DNA from: Psychrobacillus sp. FSL K6-4046
Lineage (GTDB): Bacteria; Bacillota; Bacilli; Bacillales_A; Planococcaceae
Length of the DNA stretch: 64,000 nt
Assembly (NCBI RefSeq): GCF_038624605.1
Contig: NZ_CP152020.1
Location: 3,713,312-3,777,311, forward strand
Reading direction: 5' to 3'
The position numbers were made by a program, and so were the translations under genes. Shown one piece after another: positions 1-11,221 of this stretch. The notes beneath the pieces are model-generated. The model was not told the origin of the DNA. It saw only the letters and a list, made by a program, of their open reading frames with translations, and searched no databases. Positions within the stretch are counted from its first letter, which is position 1; the number at the start of each line of letters is the position of its first letter.

Positions 1-183
1 ACCACCGAATGTATTTAAGAAACCGATTAAACCTAGTTCATCTGTTTGCTTTAATACATCTGCATTAACGTGAGGTACTGGAACAAATGTCCCAATACGA
101 AACACGATTAGCATTAATAATGTAAAAATGATTTTATTTCGAATATCTCTCACACGCATAAAGTTGGAGATTGTCTGAAACAT
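1..183 (-). CDS. secY: SecY preprotein translocase subunit, N-terminal part (cut by window edge)
   Basis: The 61 codons present read [17 protein letters not shown] followed by a hydrophobic stretch and RIGTFVPVPHV, the N-terminus of SecY with cytoplasmic start and first membrane helix at about residues 17-37. SecY forms the protein-conducting channel of the plasma membrane with SecE (also in this window). The ATG overlaps the rplO stop by one base (TAATG), so the two are probably translationally coupled as in the spc operon. The rest of the gene lies beyond position 1. Confidence 0.93.
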   Translation of the reverse strand, partial: MFQTISNFMRVRDIRNKIIFTLLMLIVFRIGTFVPVPHVNADVLKQTDELGLIGFLNTFGG

Positions 184-623
184 TAAACCACCTCTGTTTG
201 TCCGCCAGCATTCTCGATTGCTTCTTTTGCTGTTGCAGAGAATTTGTGAGCTTTTACTGATAGTTTCTTCTCAAGAGTTCCATTACCTAAGATCTTAATA
301 CCAGACTTTTCGTTACTCACAACACCTGTTTCTATTAATAGAGCAGGTGTAACTTCTGTGCCTTCTTCGAAACGATTTAATGTGTCAAGGTTTACAATTG
401 CATATTCTTTACGGTTGATGTTAGTAAATCCACGTTTTGGTAAACGACGGAATAAAGGGTTTTGACCCCCTTCAAATCCTGGACGTACTCCTCCGCCTGA
501 ACGAGAATTTTGACCTTTATGACCTCTACCTGCAGTTTTACCGTTACCAGAACCGATACCACGACCTACGCGGTTACGTGTAGAACGAGATCCTTCTGCT
601 GGTTTTAACTCATGAAGTTTCAT
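183..623 (-). CDS. rplO: 50S ribosomal protein L15 (uL15)
   Basis: 146 aa, the usual length. The N-terminus [14 protein letters not shown] is followed by the glycine- and arginine-rich segment [19 protein letters not shown] typical of L15, which threads into 23S rRNA late in 50S assembly. The start is set by AAGGAGGTG eight bases upstream. It sits between rpmD and secY in the spc part of the S10-spc cluster. Confidence 0.98.
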   Translation of the reverse strand: MKLHELKPAEGSRSTRNRVGRGIGSGNGKTAGRGHKGQNSRSGGGVRPGFEGGQNPLFRRLPKRGFTNINRKEYAIVNLDTLNRFEEGTEVTPALLIETGVVSNEKSGIKILGNGTLEKKLSVKAHKFSATAKEAIENAGGQTEVV

Positions 624-655
624 ATGGTGGCACCTCCTTATTCTTAAAATAAACC

Positions 656-838
656 TTAAATTTCTTTCAAAGTTACTAAGTGAGCTACTTTGCCAACCAT
701 TCCGCGGATAGCGGCGTTGTCTTGGTGCTCAACTGTTTGATGAAGTTTACGTAATCCAAGAGCTTCTGCTGTTTTGCGTTGATTTGGTTTAGTACCAATC
801 AAGCTTTTAGTAAGGGTGATTTCTAATTTAGTTGCCAT
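656..838 (-). CDS. rpmD: 50S ribosomal protein L30 (uL30)
   Basis: 60 aa, standard for bacterial L30. It contains the family core [20 protein letters not shown] and ends in the LVTLKEI strand. L30 is a small 50S protein absent from some bacteria but constant in Bacillales. A GGGGGG Shine-Dalgarno run precedes the ATG. Gene order rpsE-rpmD-rplO is canonical. Confidence 0.97.
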   Translation of the reverse strand: MATKLEITLTKSLIGTKPNQRKTAEALGLRKLHQTVEHQDNAAIRGMVGKVAHLVTLKEI

Positions 839-852
839 TGTAATTTCCCCCC

Positions 853-1353
853 TTATCCTAACAGTTCTTCTACTGATTTACCACGTAATTTAGCAACGTC
901 CTCAGCACGTTTTAGTTGATTTAAACCTTGTACTGTAGCACGAACCATGTTAATTGGTGTGTTAGATCCAAGTGATTTCGATAGAATATCAGTAATACCA
1001 GCTAACTCAAGAACCGCACGAACTGGTCCTCCAGCGATAACTCCAGTACCTGGTGCTGCTGGTTTAACTAGAATAGATCCAGCTCCAAAGCGACCAATTA
1101 CTTGGTGAGGAGTTGTTCCGCCAACTCTTGGTACTTCGATTAGATTTTTCTTCGCATCTTCAACTGCTTTACGGATAGCATCAGGAACCTCTTGAGCTTT
1201 CCCAGTACCAAATCCTACATGTCCGTTTTTGTCTCCAACTACTACTAATGCAGTAAAGCGGAAACGACGTCCACCTTTTACAACTTTAGCAACACGATTA
1301 ATTGTTACTACGCGTTCTTCAAGTTCAAGTTTGTTTGGGTCAATACCACGCAT
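853..1353 (-). CDS. rpsE: 30S ribosomal protein S5 (uS5)
   Basis: 166 aa. The N-terminal double-stranded RNA-binding fold carries [18 protein letters not shown] (residues about 24-41), the loop where spectinomycin-resistance changes are known; it looks wild type here. The C-terminal domain contains [20 protein letters not shown]5 helps decoding fidelity and mRNA unwinding at the entry channel. The ATG is preceded by GGAGGGA. Confidence 0.98.
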   Translation of the reverse strand: MRGIDPNKLELEERVVTINRVAKVVKGGRRFRFTALVVVGDKNGHVGFGTGKAQEVPDAIRKAVEDAKKNLIEVPRVGGTTPHQVIGRFGAGSILVKPAAPGTGVIAGGPVRAVLELAGITDILSKSLGSNTPINMVRATVQGLNQLKRAEDVAKLRGKSVEELLG

Positions 1354-1374
1354 GAAATATGTCCCTCCTTCTTC

Positions 1375-1734
1375 TTAAAATTCTAAGCCGTTTTCACGTG
1401 CAGCTTCAGCTAACGCTTTAACACGTCCATGATATAAGTAACCGCCACGGTCGAATACAACAGATTTAATGTTCTTTTCAGTAGCGCGTTTAGCGATTGT
1501 TTCACCGATCAATTTAGCAGCTTCAACGTTTCCAGCTGTTCCATTGAAATCTTTGTCCATAGTTGACGCACTTACGATTGTTACACCTTGTGTATCATCG
1601 ATAAGTTGAGCGTATAAGTGTTTATTAGAACGGAATACATTTAAACGAGGACGTTCAGTAGTACCCGTGATTTTTGTACGAACACGTGCATGACGTTTCT
1701 TACGAACTTGATTTTTGTCTTGTTTCGTAATCAC
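1375..1734 (-). CDS. rplR: 50S ribosomal protein L18 (uL18)
   Basis: 119 aa from a GTG start ([19 protein letters not shown]). An in-frame GTG three codons upstream lies almost on the AAAGGAG ribosome binding site, so the start at 1734, eight bases from it and matching the B. subtilis N-terminus MITK, is preferred. L18 binds 5S rRNA with L5 in the central protuberance. The motifs [16 protein letters not shown] and [16 protein letters not shown] are diagnostic. Confidence 0.96.
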   Translation of the reverse strand: MITKQDKNQVRKKRHARVRTKITGTTERPRLNVFRSNKHLYAQLIDDTQGVTIVSASTMDKDFNGTAGNVEAAKLIGETIAKRATEKNIKSVVFDRGGYLYHGRVKALAEAARENGLEF

Positions 1735-1764
1735 AGTAGTCACTCCTTTCTAATGCGCAATGCA

Positions 1765-2304
1765 TTATTTACCTGTTTTACCTTCTTTGCGGCGTACAAC
1801 TTCACCTTCATAGCGAATACCTTTACCTTTGTAAGGCTCAGGTGGGCGAACTTGACGGATGTTAGATGCTAATGCACCAACGCGTTCTTTGTTAATACCG
1901 CGAACGATAATTTTTGTATTAGAAGGAACTTCAACTTCAAGTCCATCTTCAGGAGTGAATTCAACTGGATGAGAGTACCCTACGTTAAGTACAAGTTTCT
2001 TACCTTGTAATTGTGCACGGTAACCAACCCCAACTAATTCAAGTCCACGTGCAAATCCTTCAGAAACACCAGTAATCATGTTTGCTAATAAAGCACGAGT
2101 TGTGCCATGGATTGTACGGTGTTCTTTAGAATCTGAAGGACGAACTAAAGTAATAACATTACCTTCTTGTTCAATCTTGATATCTTGGTTAAAAGAATTT
2201 GTTAATTCACCTTTTGGTCCTTTAACGATCACAGAGTTATCAGCGTTAACTGTAACTGTAACGTTAGCAGGAACCTCTATTGGTTTTTTACCTACTCGAG
2301 ACAT
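1765..2304 (-). CDS. rplF: 50S ribosomal protein L6 (uL6)
   Basis: 179 aa made of two repeated alpha-beta domains. [12 protein letters not shown] opens the first, and the C-terminal [16 protein letters not shown] motif contacts 23S rRNA near the sarcin-ricin loop and the factor-binding site. Length and order (rpsH-rplF-rplR) match other Bacillales. The start has GGAGGTG upstream. Confidence 0.98.
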   Translation of the reverse strand: MSRVGKKPIEVPANVTVTVNADNSVIVKGPKGELTNSFNQDIKIEQEGNVITLVRPSDSKEHRTIHGTTRALLANMITGVSEGFARGLELVGVGYRAQLQGKKLVLNVGYSHPVEFTPEDGLEVEVPSNTKIIVRGINKERVGALASNIRQVRPPEPYKGKGIRYEGEVVRRKEGKTGK

Positions 2305-2334
2305 TTTGTTGCACCTCCATTCGTTTGTTGATTA

Positions 2335-2733
2335 TTACCAAACGTAAGCTACGATTTCTCCGCCAACTTGTTTAGCGCGAGCTTCTTTATCTGTTAATAA
2401 ACCATTTGAAGTAGAAACTAAAGCAATTCCTAAACCGTTCAATACTCTAGGTACTTCGTTTGTTTTAGCGTAAACGCGTAGACCAGGTTTTGAAATACGT
2501 TTCAAACCAGTAATAACGCGCTCGTCATTTTGACCATATTTTAAGAAGATGCGGATGATTCCTTGTTTGCTATCTTCTACATATTCAACATCACGTACGA
2601 AACCTTCGCGTTTTAAAATTTCAGCGATTTCCTTTTTCATGTTTGAAGCAGGAACTTCTAATTTCTCGTGACGAACCATGTTAGCATTACGAATGCGTGT
2701 TAGCATATCTGCAATTGGATCTGACATTGTCAT
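2335..2733 (-). CDS. rpsH: 30S ribosomal protein S8 (uS8)
   Basis: 132 aa. [18 protein letters not shown] is the S8 N-terminus and the C-terminal [20 protein letters not shown] loop binds helix 21 of 16S rRNA. In E. coli S8 is the translational repressor of the spc operon; whether that applies here is not visible from sequence. The ATG is eight bases from AAGGAGG; a second in-frame ATG two codons later is less well placed. Confidence 0.98.
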   Translation of the reverse strand: MTMSDPIADMLTRIRNANMVRHEKLEVPASNMKKEIAEILKREGFVRDVEYVEDSKQGIIRIFLKYGQNDERVITGLKRISKPGLRVYAKTNEVPRVLNGLGIALVSTSNGLLTDKEARAKQVGGEIVAYVW

Positions 2734-2763
2734 TACATTTACCTCCTTCCCAGTTATAGGGGA

Positions 2764-2967
<204 letters not shown>

Positions 2968-3507
2968 TTACTTTTGGAATGGCATACCGAACTGTGTTAA
3001 TAACTCACGAGCTTCTTCGTCAGAGTTCGCAGTTGTTACAATTACGATGTCCATACCGCGTACTTTCGAAACTTTATCATAATCGATTTCAGGGAAGATT
3101 AATTGCTCTTTTACTCCTAGAGTGTAGTTACCGCGACCGTCGAATGCTTTTTTAGAAACACCGCGGAAGTCACGTACACGAGGAAGTGAGATAGAGATTA
3201 ATTTATCCAAAAAGTCGTACATACGCTCACCACGTAGAGTAACTTTTGCACCGATTGGCATACCTTCACGTAGACGGAATCCAGCGATCGATTTTTTAGC
3301 TTTCGTAACTACAGGTTTTTGACCTGAAATAATTTGTAATTCTTCAACAGCAGCATCAAGTGCTTTTGTATTAGATACAGCATCACCCACACCCATGTTG
3401 ATAACAATTTTATCAACTTGAGGAACTTGCATTACTGAACTATATTCAAACTTGCTCATTAGAGCAGGAGAAACTTCCTTAAGATACTTTTCTTTTAGGC
3501 GGTTCAT
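2968..3507 (-). CDS. rplE: 50S ribosomal protein L5 (uL5)
   Basis: 179 aa. [20 protein letters not shown] is the L5 N-terminus; [19 protein letters not shown] and the C-terminal [20 protein letters not shown] are family hallmarks. L5 binds 5S rRNA with L18 and contacts the P-site tRNA. The start is supported by AAAGGAGGT upstream. Confidence 0.98.
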   Translation of the reverse strand: MNRLKEKYLKEVSPALMSKFEYSSVMQVPQVDKIVINMGVGDAVSNTKALDAAVEELQIISGQKPVVTKAKKSIAGFRLREGMPIGAKVTLRGERMYDFLDKLISISLPRVRDFRGVSKKAFDGRGNYTLGVKEQLIFPEIDYDKVSKVRGMDIVIVTTANSDEEARELLTQFGMPFQK

Positions 3508-3530
3508 GTGTGTACCTCCTTTCTCTTTAC

Positions 3531-3839
3531 TTATTTAATAATTTCACCAGATTTTTTCGCAACACGAACTTTTTTGCCATCTTCTACTTTATAACCTACG
3601 CGAGTCGGCTCGCCAGTTTTAGGGTCGATTAACATTACATTCGATACGTGAATTGCAGCCTCTTGGCTTACAATTCCTCCTTGCGGATTAGCTTGGTTGG
3701 GCTTAATGTGTTTTTTGATGATGTTTACACCTTCAACTAAAACACGGTCTTTCTTCGGGTAAGCAGTTAGGATAACACCTGTTTTCCCTTTGTCTTTACC
3801 TGAGATCACCATTACTTTGTCGCCTTTTTTAACATGCAT
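3531..3839 (-). CDS. rplX: 50S ribosomal protein L24 (uL24)
   Basis: 102 aa with an N-terminal KOW motif ([19 protein letters not shown], residues about 5-23). L24 is an early 50S assembly initiator at the peptide exit tunnel rim. It is followed by rplE and preceded by rplN, the canonical order. Confidence 0.98.
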   Translation of the reverse strand: MHVKKGDKVMVISGKDKGKTGVILTAYPKKDRVLVEGVNIIKKHIKPNQANPQGGIVSQEAAIHVSNVMLIDPKTGEPTRVGYKVEDGKKVRVAKKSGEIIK

Positions 3840-3875
3840 TCTGTCGCACCTCCTTGATTGGCACTTTCATGATAA

Positions 3876-4244
3876 TTAAAGAACTTCTGGAGCTAAAGAT
3901 ACGATTTTCATGAAGTTGCTGTCACGTAGTTCACGCGCAACAGGTCCGAAAATACGAGTTCCACGCGGTCCTTTATCGTCTTTGATAATAACGCACGCGT
4001 TTTCATCAAATTTGATATAAGTTCCGTCTTTACGGCGTACGCCGCTTTTAGTGCGAACGATAACAGCTTTAACTACGTCACCCTTCTTGACAACGCCACC
4101 TGGTGTTGCTTTCTTAACTGTACATACGACGATATCGCCGATATTAGCAGTTTTACGTCCAGTACCACCAAGTACTTTTATTGTTAAAACTTCACGTGCA
4201 CCTGAGTTGTCTGCAACTTTCATACGAGTTTCTTGTTGGATCAC
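3876..4244 (-). CDS. rplN: 50S ribosomal protein L14 (uL14)
   Basis: 122 aa from a GTG start ([19 protein letters not shown]). The pattern [20 protein letters not shown] and the C-terminal [18 protein letters not shown] identify L14, which forms an intersubunit bridge and is the binding site of the silencing factor RsfS. First gene of the spc part; GGGAGGT lies upstream of the GTG. Confidence 0.98.
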   Translation of the reverse strand: MIQQETRMKVADNSGAREVLTIKVLGGTGRKTANIGDIVVCTVKKATPGGVVKKGDVVKAVIVRTKSGVRRKDGTYIKFDENACVIIKDDKGPRGTRIFGPVARELRDSNFMKIVSLAPEVL

Positions 4245-4287
4245 TTAGGTTACCTCCCTCCGGAAATTAGTAGTTCCGAATTTATTA

Positions 4288-4551
4288 TTAGATAATAACC
4301 GCTTTTTCTACAACTTCCAATAAACGGAAACGTTTTGTAGCTGATAGCGGACGAGTTTCCATAATACGGACGATATCGCCGATTTGGGCTACGTTTTGCT
4401 CATCATGAGCCTTAAATTTCTTAGAATATTTAACACGTTTACCGTATAATTTATGTTTTTTATGTGTTTCAACTAAAACAGTGATTGTTTTATCCATTTT
4501 GTCAGAAACTACACGGCCAGTGTATACTTTGCGTTGATTACGCTCAGTCAT
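4288..4551 (-). CDS. rpsQ: 30S ribosomal protein S17 (uS17)
   Basis: 87 aa OB-fold protein. [19 protein letters not shown] and the [20 protein letters not shown] strand are diagnostic. It binds the 5' domain of 16S rRNA early in assembly. It is the last gene of the S10 part, after rpmC, with GGAGG ahead of the ATG. Confidence 0.98.
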   Translation of the reverse strand: MTERNQRKVYTGRVVSDKMDKTITVLVETHKKHKLYGKRVKYSKKFKAHDEQNVAQIGDIVRIMETRPLSATKRFRLLEVVEKAVII

Positions 4552-4569
4552 GCCTGAAAACCTCCTTTA

Positions 4570-5194
<625 letters not shown>

Positions 5195-5195
5195 A

Positions 5196-5852
5196 TTATT
5201 TGCCTCCTTCCTCAGAGTTCTTCTTAACTGGAAGGACTTCACCACGATAGATCCATACTTTAACGCCTAACTTACCATAAGTTGTGTCAGCTTCAGCATG
5301 TGCATAATCAATATCTGCACGTAGTGTATGAAGTGGTACAGTTCCTTCGCTGTAATGTTCAGCACGCGCGATGTCTGCTCCGCCTAAGCGTCCAGATACT
5401 TGAGTTTTAATACCTTTAGCGCCAGAACGCATTGTGCGTTGAATTGCTTGTTTTTGAGCACGACGGAAAGATACGCGGCCTTCTAATTGACGTGCGATAC
5501 TTTCTGCTACTAATTTAGCATCAAGGTCAGCTCTTTTAATTTCTACGATGTTGATGTGTACACGCTTGCCAGTGATATCGTTTAAGTGTTTACGAAGTGC
5601 TTCGACTTCAGTACCACCTTTACCGATTACCATTCCTGGTTTCGCAGTGTGAATTGTAATGTTTACACGTTTAGCAGCACGCTCGATTTCTACTGTAGAA
5701 ACAGAAGCATCTTTTAAACGAGTTTCAATGTACTTACGAATTTTTAAATCTTCATGAAGTAAGTTTGCATAGTCTTTGCCAGCGTACCATCTTGACTCCC
5801 AGTCACGAATGATCCCAACTCGCAATCCTATTGGATGAACTTTTTGACCCAC
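5196..5852 (-). CDS. rpsC: 30S ribosomal protein S3 (uS3)
   Basis: 218 aa. [18 protein letters not shown] begins the protein; a KH domain with the GKGG loop (PGMVIGKGG, residues about 72-80) binds RNA, and the C-terminal domain lines the mRNA entry tunnel. It lies between rplV and rplP in standard order. Confidence 0.98.
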   Translation of the reverse strand: MGQKVHPIGLRVGIIRDWESRWYAGKDYANLLHEDLKIRKYIETRLKDASVSTVEIERAAKRVNITIHTAKPGMVIGKGGTEVEALRKHLNDITGKRVHINIVEIKRADLDAKLVAESIARQLEGRVSFRRAQKQAIQRTMRSGAKGIKTQVSGRLGGADIARAEHYSEGTVPLHTLRADIDYAHAEADTTYGKLGVKVWIYRGEVLPVKKNSEEGGK

Positions 5853-5855
5853 GAA

Positions 5856-6200
5856 TTATCCCTCCTTCTTCTCAGATACCACTACCGTGATGTGGCTTGT
5901 ACGTTTGTTGATAGCACTTGCACGACCCATCGCACGTGGACGGAAACGTTTTAGTGTTGGACCTTCATCAACAAATACTTCAGAAACAACTAGGTTGTTA
6001 ATATCTAAATCATAATTGTGCTCTGCGTTCGCAATAGCAGATTTTAAAACTTTCTCAACAACAGGTGATGCTGCTTTTGGTGTAAGTTGTAAAATTGCAA
6101 CTGCCTCGCCAACTTGCTTACCTCTGATTAAATCAACGACTAATCTTACCTTACGAGGAGCAATGCGCACTGTTTTAGCAATAGCTTTTGCTTGTGACAT
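5856..6200 (-). CDS. rplV: 50S ribosomal protein L22 (uL22)
   Basis: 114 aa. [21 protein letters not shown] and the C-terminal beta-hairpin [19 protein letters not shown] are intact. That hairpin lines the peptide exit tunnel, where macrolide-resistance deletions and inserts arise; none is seen here. The stop is four bases from the rpsC start. Confidence 0.98.
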   Translation of the reverse strand: MSQAKAIAKTVRIAPRKVRLVVDLIRGKQVGEAVAILQLTPKAASPVVEKVLKSAIANAEHNYDLDINNLVVSEVFVDEGPTLKRFRPRAMGRASAINKRTSHITVVVSEKKEG

Positions 6201-6220
6201 TTGAATGACCTCCTCTCAAA

Positions 6221-6499
6221 TTAGCGTCTTGTTTTCTTATCATCTGCACCATGACTTTTATAAGCGCGTGTTGGTGCAAACTCGCCTAGTTTATGACCTA
6301 CCATATCCTCAGTCACGTATACAGGAACATGTTTACGTCCGTCATATACAGCGATAGTTAACCCGATAAAAGTTGGGAAAATTGTTGAACGGCGAGACCA
6401 AGTCTTAATCACTTGTTTTTTCTCAGAATCCTTTTGTGCATCGACCTTTTTCAATAAATGATCGTCTGCGAAAGGTCCTTTTTTCAAGCTACGACCCAT
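6221..6499 (-). CDS. rpsS: 30S ribosomal protein S19 (uS19)
   Basis: 92 aa. [19 protein letters not shown] and [23 protein letters not shown] are diagnostic of S19, which sits in the 30S head with S13 near the A site. It has a GGAGGGAGG ribosome binding site and follows rplB after 60 bases. Confidence 0.98.
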   Translation of the reverse strand: MGRSLKKGPFADDHLLKKVDAQKDSEKKQVIKTWSRRSTIFPTFIGLTIAVYDGRKHVPVYVTEDMVGHKLGEFAPTRAYKSHGADDKKTRR

Positions 6500-6559
6500 G
6501 CTGAAACCTCCCTCCGTGATTGCACCACGGCTCGTTCTTTGAACCGTAGTAAAACCACT

Positions 6560-7390
6560 TTATTTTTTACGACGACGAATGATAAGTTTGTCGGATTTGT
6601 TTTTCTTGCTACGAGTTTTGTATCCAAGAGTTGGTTTACCCCATGGAGACATTGGAGACTTACGTCCGATTGGAGTACGTCCTTCACCACCACCATGTGG
6701 ATGGTCGTTCGGGTTCATTACAGATCCACGTACAGTTGGGCGTTTACCTAACCAACGATTACGACCTGCTTTACCGATGTTTACAAGTTCGTGTTGTTCG
6801 TTTCCTACTTCACCGATAGTAGCGCGGCAAACTCCTAGGATTAAACGTACTTCACCAGACTGTAAACGTACGATAACGTACTTACCTTCTTTACCTAGTA
6901 ATTGAGCAGATGTACCAGCAGAACGAACTAACTGACCACCTTTACCAGGTTTCATTTCGATATTATGGATAGTAGTACCCATTGGGATGTTTTGCAATGG
7001 AAGTGCATTACCTGCTTTAATATCAGCTTCTGGTCCTGACACGATTGTCATTCCCACTTCTAAGCCTTTAGGAGCTAGGATATAGCGTTTTTCCCCATCA
7101 GCATAATTTACTAATGCGATGTTTGCAGAACGGTTTGGATCATATTCAATAGTAGCAACACGTGCTGGAATACCGTCTTTGTTTCGTTTGAAATCAATTA
7201 CGCGGTATTGGCGTTTGTGTCCACCACCATGATGACGAACAGTAATTTTACCTTGATTGTTACGGCCGCCTTTACGCTTTACAGGAGCAAGTAGTGATTT
7301 CTCAGGCTTGTTCGTTGTGATTTCAGCGTAATCAAGTGAAGTCATGTTACGACGTCCGTTTGTCGTTGGTTTATACTTTCTAATCGCCAT
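6560..7390 (-). CDS. rplB: 50S ribosomal protein L2 (uL2)
   Basis: 276 aa. It has the N-terminal OB/SH3-like domain and the C-terminal segment [21 protein letters not shown], whose histidine (HPHGGG) lies close to the peptidyl transferase centre. L2 is needed for subunit association and tRNA binding. Length and neighbours (rplW, rpsS) are canonical. Confidence 0.98.
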   Translation of the reverse strand: MAIRKYKPTTNGRRNMTSLDYAEITTNKPEKSLLAPVKRKGGRNNQGKITVRHHGGGHKRQYRVIDFKRNKDGIPARVATIEYDPNRSANIALVNYADGEKRYILAPKGLEVGMTIVSGPEADIKAGNALPLQNIPMGTTIHNIEMKPGKGGQLVRSAGTSAQLLGKEGKYVIVRLQSGEVRLILGVCRATIGEVGNEQHELVNIGKAGRNRWLGKRPTVRGSVMNPNDHPHGGGEGRTPIGRKSPMSPWGKPTLGYKTRSKKNKSDKLIIRRRKK

Positions 7391-7431
7391 TTTATTCCCT
7401 CCTTCTTGATTATTAATTCCTTATATAAGGA

Positions 7432-7716
7432 TTAAATTTCGAATAACTCGATTTCTTTGCTGTCTTGAGTTAATGTAACAATCGCTTTACGACGTTTGTT
7501 AGTATAACCACCAAATTTACCTACGCGTTTGAATTTACCTTTGTAGTTCATGATGTTAACTTTCTCAACATCTACTCCAAAGATTTCTTCTACTGCATAT
7601 TTAACTTGAGTTTTGTTAGCGCGAGTGTCCACTTCGAAAGTGTACTTTTTATCTGCCATTACTTCAGAAGAACGCTCGGTAATGACCGGACGTTTAATAA
7701 TATCACGTGCTTCCAT
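7432..7716 (-). CDS. rplW: 50S ribosomal protein L23 (uL23)
   Basis: 94 aa. [16 protein letters not shown], then [20 protein letters not shown] and [20 protein letters not shown] are L23 hallmarks. L23 is the ribosomal docking site for trigger factor and SRP at the tunnel exit. The ATG overlaps the rplD stop by one base. Confidence 0.98.
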   Translation of the reverse strand: MEARDIIKRPVITERSSEVMADKKYTFEVDTRANKTQVKYAVEEIFGVDVEKVNIMNYKGKFKRVGKFGGYTNKRRKAIVTLTQDSKEIELFEI

Positions 7717-8339
7717 TATCCAAGCACCTCCTCTACTTTTTCTACTGCAGCTTTAGTCATCACTAATTTATCGTGACCAACTAAATCTAAAACGTTAATG
7801 CCTGTTGCAGACACAACTGTGATTCCAGGGATGTTACGAGCAGCTAATGCTACGTTTTCATCTAAATCAGCAGTTACTACTAACGCTTTTTTATTGATTG
7901 AAAGGTTAGTTAACACTTTCACGAATTCTTTTGTTTTTGGAGCATCAAATGCTAAACCTTCAAGTACTACGATGCTTTCTTCACGCACTTTAGATGAAAG
8001 AGCTGAAAGAAGAGCTAGACGACGTACTTTCTTAGGTAATTTATAGCTATAGCTACGTGGAACTGGACCGAATACAGTACCACCACCACGCCATTGTGGA
8101 GAGCGGATCGAACCTTGACGAGCACGACCTGTTCCTTTTTGCTTCCATGGTTTACGACCACCACCAGCTACTTCAGAACGATTTTTCACTTTATGATTAC
8201 CTTGACGTAGTGAAGCACGTTGAGAAATGATAGCTTCAAATAGCACAGATTCGTTTGGTTCAATTCCGAAAACTTTATCGTTTAACTCGATTTCACCAAC
8301 AGAAGATCCTGCTTGATTGAATAAAGACACCTTTGTCAT
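7716..8339 (-). CDS. rplD: 50S ribosomal protein L4 (uL4)
   Basis: 207 aa. The loop [23 protein letters not shown] (residues about 60-82) enters the exit tunnel and is the site of macrolide-resistance changes; it looks wild type. In E. coli L4 represses the S10 operon through a leader RNA; the unrelated-looking leader upstream of rpsJ here may serve a comparable role, which is inference. Confidence 0.98.
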   Translation of the reverse strand: MTKVSLFNQAGSSVGEIELNDKVFGIEPNESVLFEAIISQRASLRQGNHKVKNRSEVAGGGRKPWKQKGTGRARQGSIRSPQWRGGGTVFGPVPRSYSYKLPKKVRRLALLSALSSKVREESIVVLEGLAFDAPKTKEFVKVLTNLSINKKALVVTADLDENVALAARNIPGITVVSATGINVLDLVGHDKLVMTKAAVEKVEEVLG

Positions 8340-8365
8340 TCCTGTTTCCTCCTTTCTTCAGAGAA

Positions 8366-8995
8366 TTATTTCGATTTAATAGCAGCCTTAACAACTACTA
8401 GTGATTTACGAGAACCAGGAACATTACCTTTTACTAATAGTAGGTTACGTTCAGTATCCACTCTTACGATTTGTAAGTTTTGGATTGTTACTGTGTGCCC
8501 ACCCATTTGACCAGGTAATTTCTTTTGTTTGAATACACGGTTCGGAGCAACTGGCCCCATTGAACCTGGACGACGGTGGTAACGAGATCCATGGGCCATT
8601 GGTCCACGAGATTGTCCGTGGCGTTTAATAACACCTTGGAAACCTTTACCTTTAGTAATACCTGTTACATCAATTACATCGCCTTCTGCAAAACTTTCTA
8701 CGTTGACTTCTTGACCAACCTCGTAATTAGCTGTATCCAAGCCGCGGAATTCGCGGATGAAGCGCTTAGGAGCGGTGCTAGCTTTGGCTACGTGTCCTTT
8801 AGCTGGTTTGTTAGAAAGCTTTTCGCGCTTATCTTCAAAACCTAACTGAATTGCTTCGTATCCGTCTGTCTCAGCAGTTTTCTTTTGAAGTACTACGTTT
8901 GGAGTAGCTTCAATAACTGTTACAGGGATTAAGTCACCGTTCTCAGCAAATACTTGCGTCATACCGATTTTTCTACCTAAGATTCCTTTGGTCAT
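8366..8995 (-). CDS. rplC: 50S ribosomal protein L3 (uL3)
   Basis: 209 aa. [16 protein letters not shown] starts the protein; the extension GHQSRGP-type loop ([16 protein letters not shown]) reaches toward the peptidyl transferase centre and carries the glutamine that is methylated in some bacteria. Second gene of the S10 operon, after rpsJ. Confidence 0.98.
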   Translation of the reverse strand: MTKGILGRKIGMTQVFAENGDLIPVTVIEATPNVVLQKKTAETDGYEAIQLGFEDKREKLSNKPAKGHVAKASTAPKRFIREFRGLDTANYEVGQEVNVESFAEGDVIDVTGITKGKGFQGVIKRHGQSRGPMAHGSRYHRRPGSMGPVAPNRVFKQKKLPGQMGGHTVTIQNLQIVRVDTERNLLLVKGNVPGSRKSLVVVKAAIKSK

Positions 8996-9040
8996 CCGTC
9001 ACACCTCCTATAATAATTTGTTGTTTTTTATCTTTTACCA

Positions 9041-9472
<432 letters not shown>

Positions 9473-9477
9473 TCAAC

Positions 9478-9506
9478 ATTATATCCAATAAAAATAGAAT
9501 ATGCAA
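9478..9506 (-). promoter_or_regulatory. Sigma-A promoter of the S10 operon
   Basis: On the minus strand TTGCAT (9501-9506) and a perfect TATAAT (9478-9483) are separated by 17 bases. This puts the transcript start near 9471, just ahead of the conserved leader. Upstream sequence is strongly A+T rich, as expected for a growth-rate-controlled promoter. Confidence 0.8.
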
Positions 9507-9697
9507 GTCTTTTTCTCAAATTCTTTTTATATGCTTCAACTTTATATATATTCATTTAAACAATACATTTTTTAGCCGTTTTCTAGTATATAAAATTATT
9601 ACTAAAAATACAAATGAAATGAATGGTAGAAATTCCTTTATCCCTTGTTCCACAAGTGTCATCCATGCAAGAGACAGATTACCTTCTTCTATCCAAA

Positions 9698-9723
9698 AGA
9701 AAAAGAGCTCACTTAGGAGCTCT
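9698..9723 (-). terminator. Intrinsic terminator after the YuiF-like gene
   Basis: A 7-bp stem (AGAGCTC/GAGCTCT, 9704-9723) with a 6-base loop is followed on the minus strand by TTTTCTTTT, immediately after the stop of the antiporter gene. The stretch 9507-9697, between this terminator and the S10 promoter, holds only A+T-rich sequence with no gene that I can support. Confidence 0.8.
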
Positions 9724-9728
9724 CTCTT

Positions 9729-11045
9729 CTATAGTATATATACAATTCCAAACCAACCAAAAATGATTAGCGGGATATTGTAGCAAATGAACGTAGGCAC
9801 ACAAGTATCCCAAATATGATTGTGCTGACCGTCTACACTTAATCCCGCGGTCGGACCCAGTGTTGAATCAGATGCTGGAGAACCTGCATCTCCTAATGCG
9901 CCAGCTGTTCCTATCAGGGCTATAATTGCCATAGTACTTAATCCTAACTCTAATCCTAGAGGAACAAAAATAGCTGCAATGATAGGAATAGTTGCAAATG
10001 AAGATCCTATGCCCATTGTTACGATTAACCCAATGACTAACATAATGAGTACGGCTAAGCTGACGTTACCTGCAAGCAACTTCGCTGAAGCTTCTACTAA
10101 ATTTTCTACATCACCAGTTGCATTGATCACAGAAGCAAACCCATTTGCTGTAATCATAACAAAACCTACAAAAGCCATCATTCTCATACCTTCAGTTAAT
10201 AGTAGGTCCGCTTCCTTCCATTTTAAAGCTCCTGTGATATACAGTACAGTAATACCCGCTAAAGCCCCAGCTATCATTGAGTCTGTTTCAATCTGAACAT
10301 ACAAGGCAGCAATCAATGAAATAATAGTGAAAAATACACTACTCTTCTTAACGTTCAATTGTAATTTCTCTACTTCAACTTCCTGTTGTTTGTATTGTCT
10401 TGGCTTTCTATATAATACAAACGCTATAACTAGTCCTGCCACCATTCCTAGCGCTGGTATTACCATTGCCCCAGGAATATCATCTAAATTGATTGCCAGA
10501 CCAGATAACCCCATCTGAGTAGCTACGATCTCTTGGTAGATTGCACCGAAACCATATGGCAACAACATGTATGGTGTAATCAATCCAAACGCTAAAATAG
10601 TTGCAATCAATCTACGGTCAATCTGAAGCATATTTAATACTTTCAAAATTGGCGGAACTAATAATGGGATAAACGCGATATGGATTGGTATTAAATTTTG
10701 CGAGAATATAGCCATCATCAGTAATAACAAGAATATTAATGTCTTAGCTAGACCAGTCTTCTGGGAATCCCCTTCTCTTCTTACAAGCTTAAGAATAGCC
10801 GCTACTAATAGCTCTGGTATTCCTGTCTTGGAGATAGCCACCGCAAAGCCTCCTAAAAGCCCGTAGCTAAGCGCTATTGTAGCTCCAGCACCTAATCCAC
10901 CCGTAAACGCTTTTATCGTTTCTGCGACCGATAAGCCTGCTGTGAGGCCTCCTACCAATGCACCTATAATCAATGAGAATACTACATTTATACGAAGTAG
11001 ACTCAGAACTAACATAACTGCAACTGCAATTAGTACTGCATTCAT
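9729..11045 (-). CDS. YuiF-like Na+/H+ antiporter family membrane protein
   Basis: 438 aa and about 12 hydrophobic segments spread along the whole length. Repeated glycine- and serine-rich half-helices, such as GSSFATIPIIAA and GDAGSPASDSTLGPTAGL, fit the NhaC-like antiporter family; the sequence resembles B. subtilis YuiF, sometimes called an amino-acid transporter. The substrate is therefore uncertain. The ATG at 11045 is preferred over a GTG three codons upstream because only the former has room for the GTGAG ribosome site. It has its own promoter and terminator and is not part of the flanking ribosomal operons. Confidence 0.82.
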   Translation of the reverse strand: MNAVLIAVAVMLVLSLLRINVVFSLIIGALVGGLTAGLSVAETIKAFTGGLGAGATIALSYGLLGGFAVAISKTGIPELLVAAILKLVRREGDSQKTGLAKTLIFLLLLMMAIFSQNLIPIHIAFIPLLVPPILKVLNMLQIDRRLIATILAFGLITPYMLLPYGFGAIYQEIVATQMGLSGLAINLDDIPGAMVIPALGMVAGLVIAFVLYRKPRQYKQQEVEVEKLQLNVKKSSVFFTIISLIAALYVQIETDSMIAGALAGITVLYITGALKWKEADLLLTEGMRMMAFVGFVMITANGFASVINATGDVENLVEASAKLLAGNVSLAVLIMLVIGLIVTMGIGSSFATIPIIAAIFVPLGLELGLSTMAIIALIGTAGALGDAGSPASDSTLGPTAGLSVDGQHNHIWDTCVPTFICYNIPLIIFGWFGIVYIL

Positions 11046-11088
11046 TTTACACACTCACTTTCACACACTAGATTGCTAATATGATAGA

Positions 11089-11117
11089 AGTTTATATTCT
11101 TTTTTCCATATTGTCAA
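11089..11117 (-). promoter_or_regulatory. Sigma-A-like promoter of the YuiF-like gene
   Basis: Minus-strand TTGACA (11112-11117), 17-base spacer and TAAACT (11089-11094) lie 44 bases upstream of the chosen ATG. The -35 box is perfect, the -10 box matches four of six positions. Confidence 0.65.
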
Positions 11118-11178
11118 TAGAATAAACTATGCCAATAGTTAACATCCAAGCATTTTACAGTGGCCCACTAGCTTCTAT

Positions 11179-11221
11179 ATAAAAAAAAGCCTGACTTCCA
11201 ATTGGAAATCAAGCTTTTTTT
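11179..11221 (-). terminator. Intrinsic terminator after the Bce-type permease
   Basis: A long hairpin (AAGC-TGA-TTCC arms around an AATT loop) flanked by A and T runs starts directly at the permease stop. The two non-Watson-Crick positions are G-U pairs on the minus strand but mismatches on the plus strand, showing that it is built for minus-strand transcription. Confidence 0.85.

Noticed and set aside
6579-6905. Plus-strand frame of 108 codons opposite rplB
   Set aside because: A shadow of the highly biased L2 coding sequence; no start signals.
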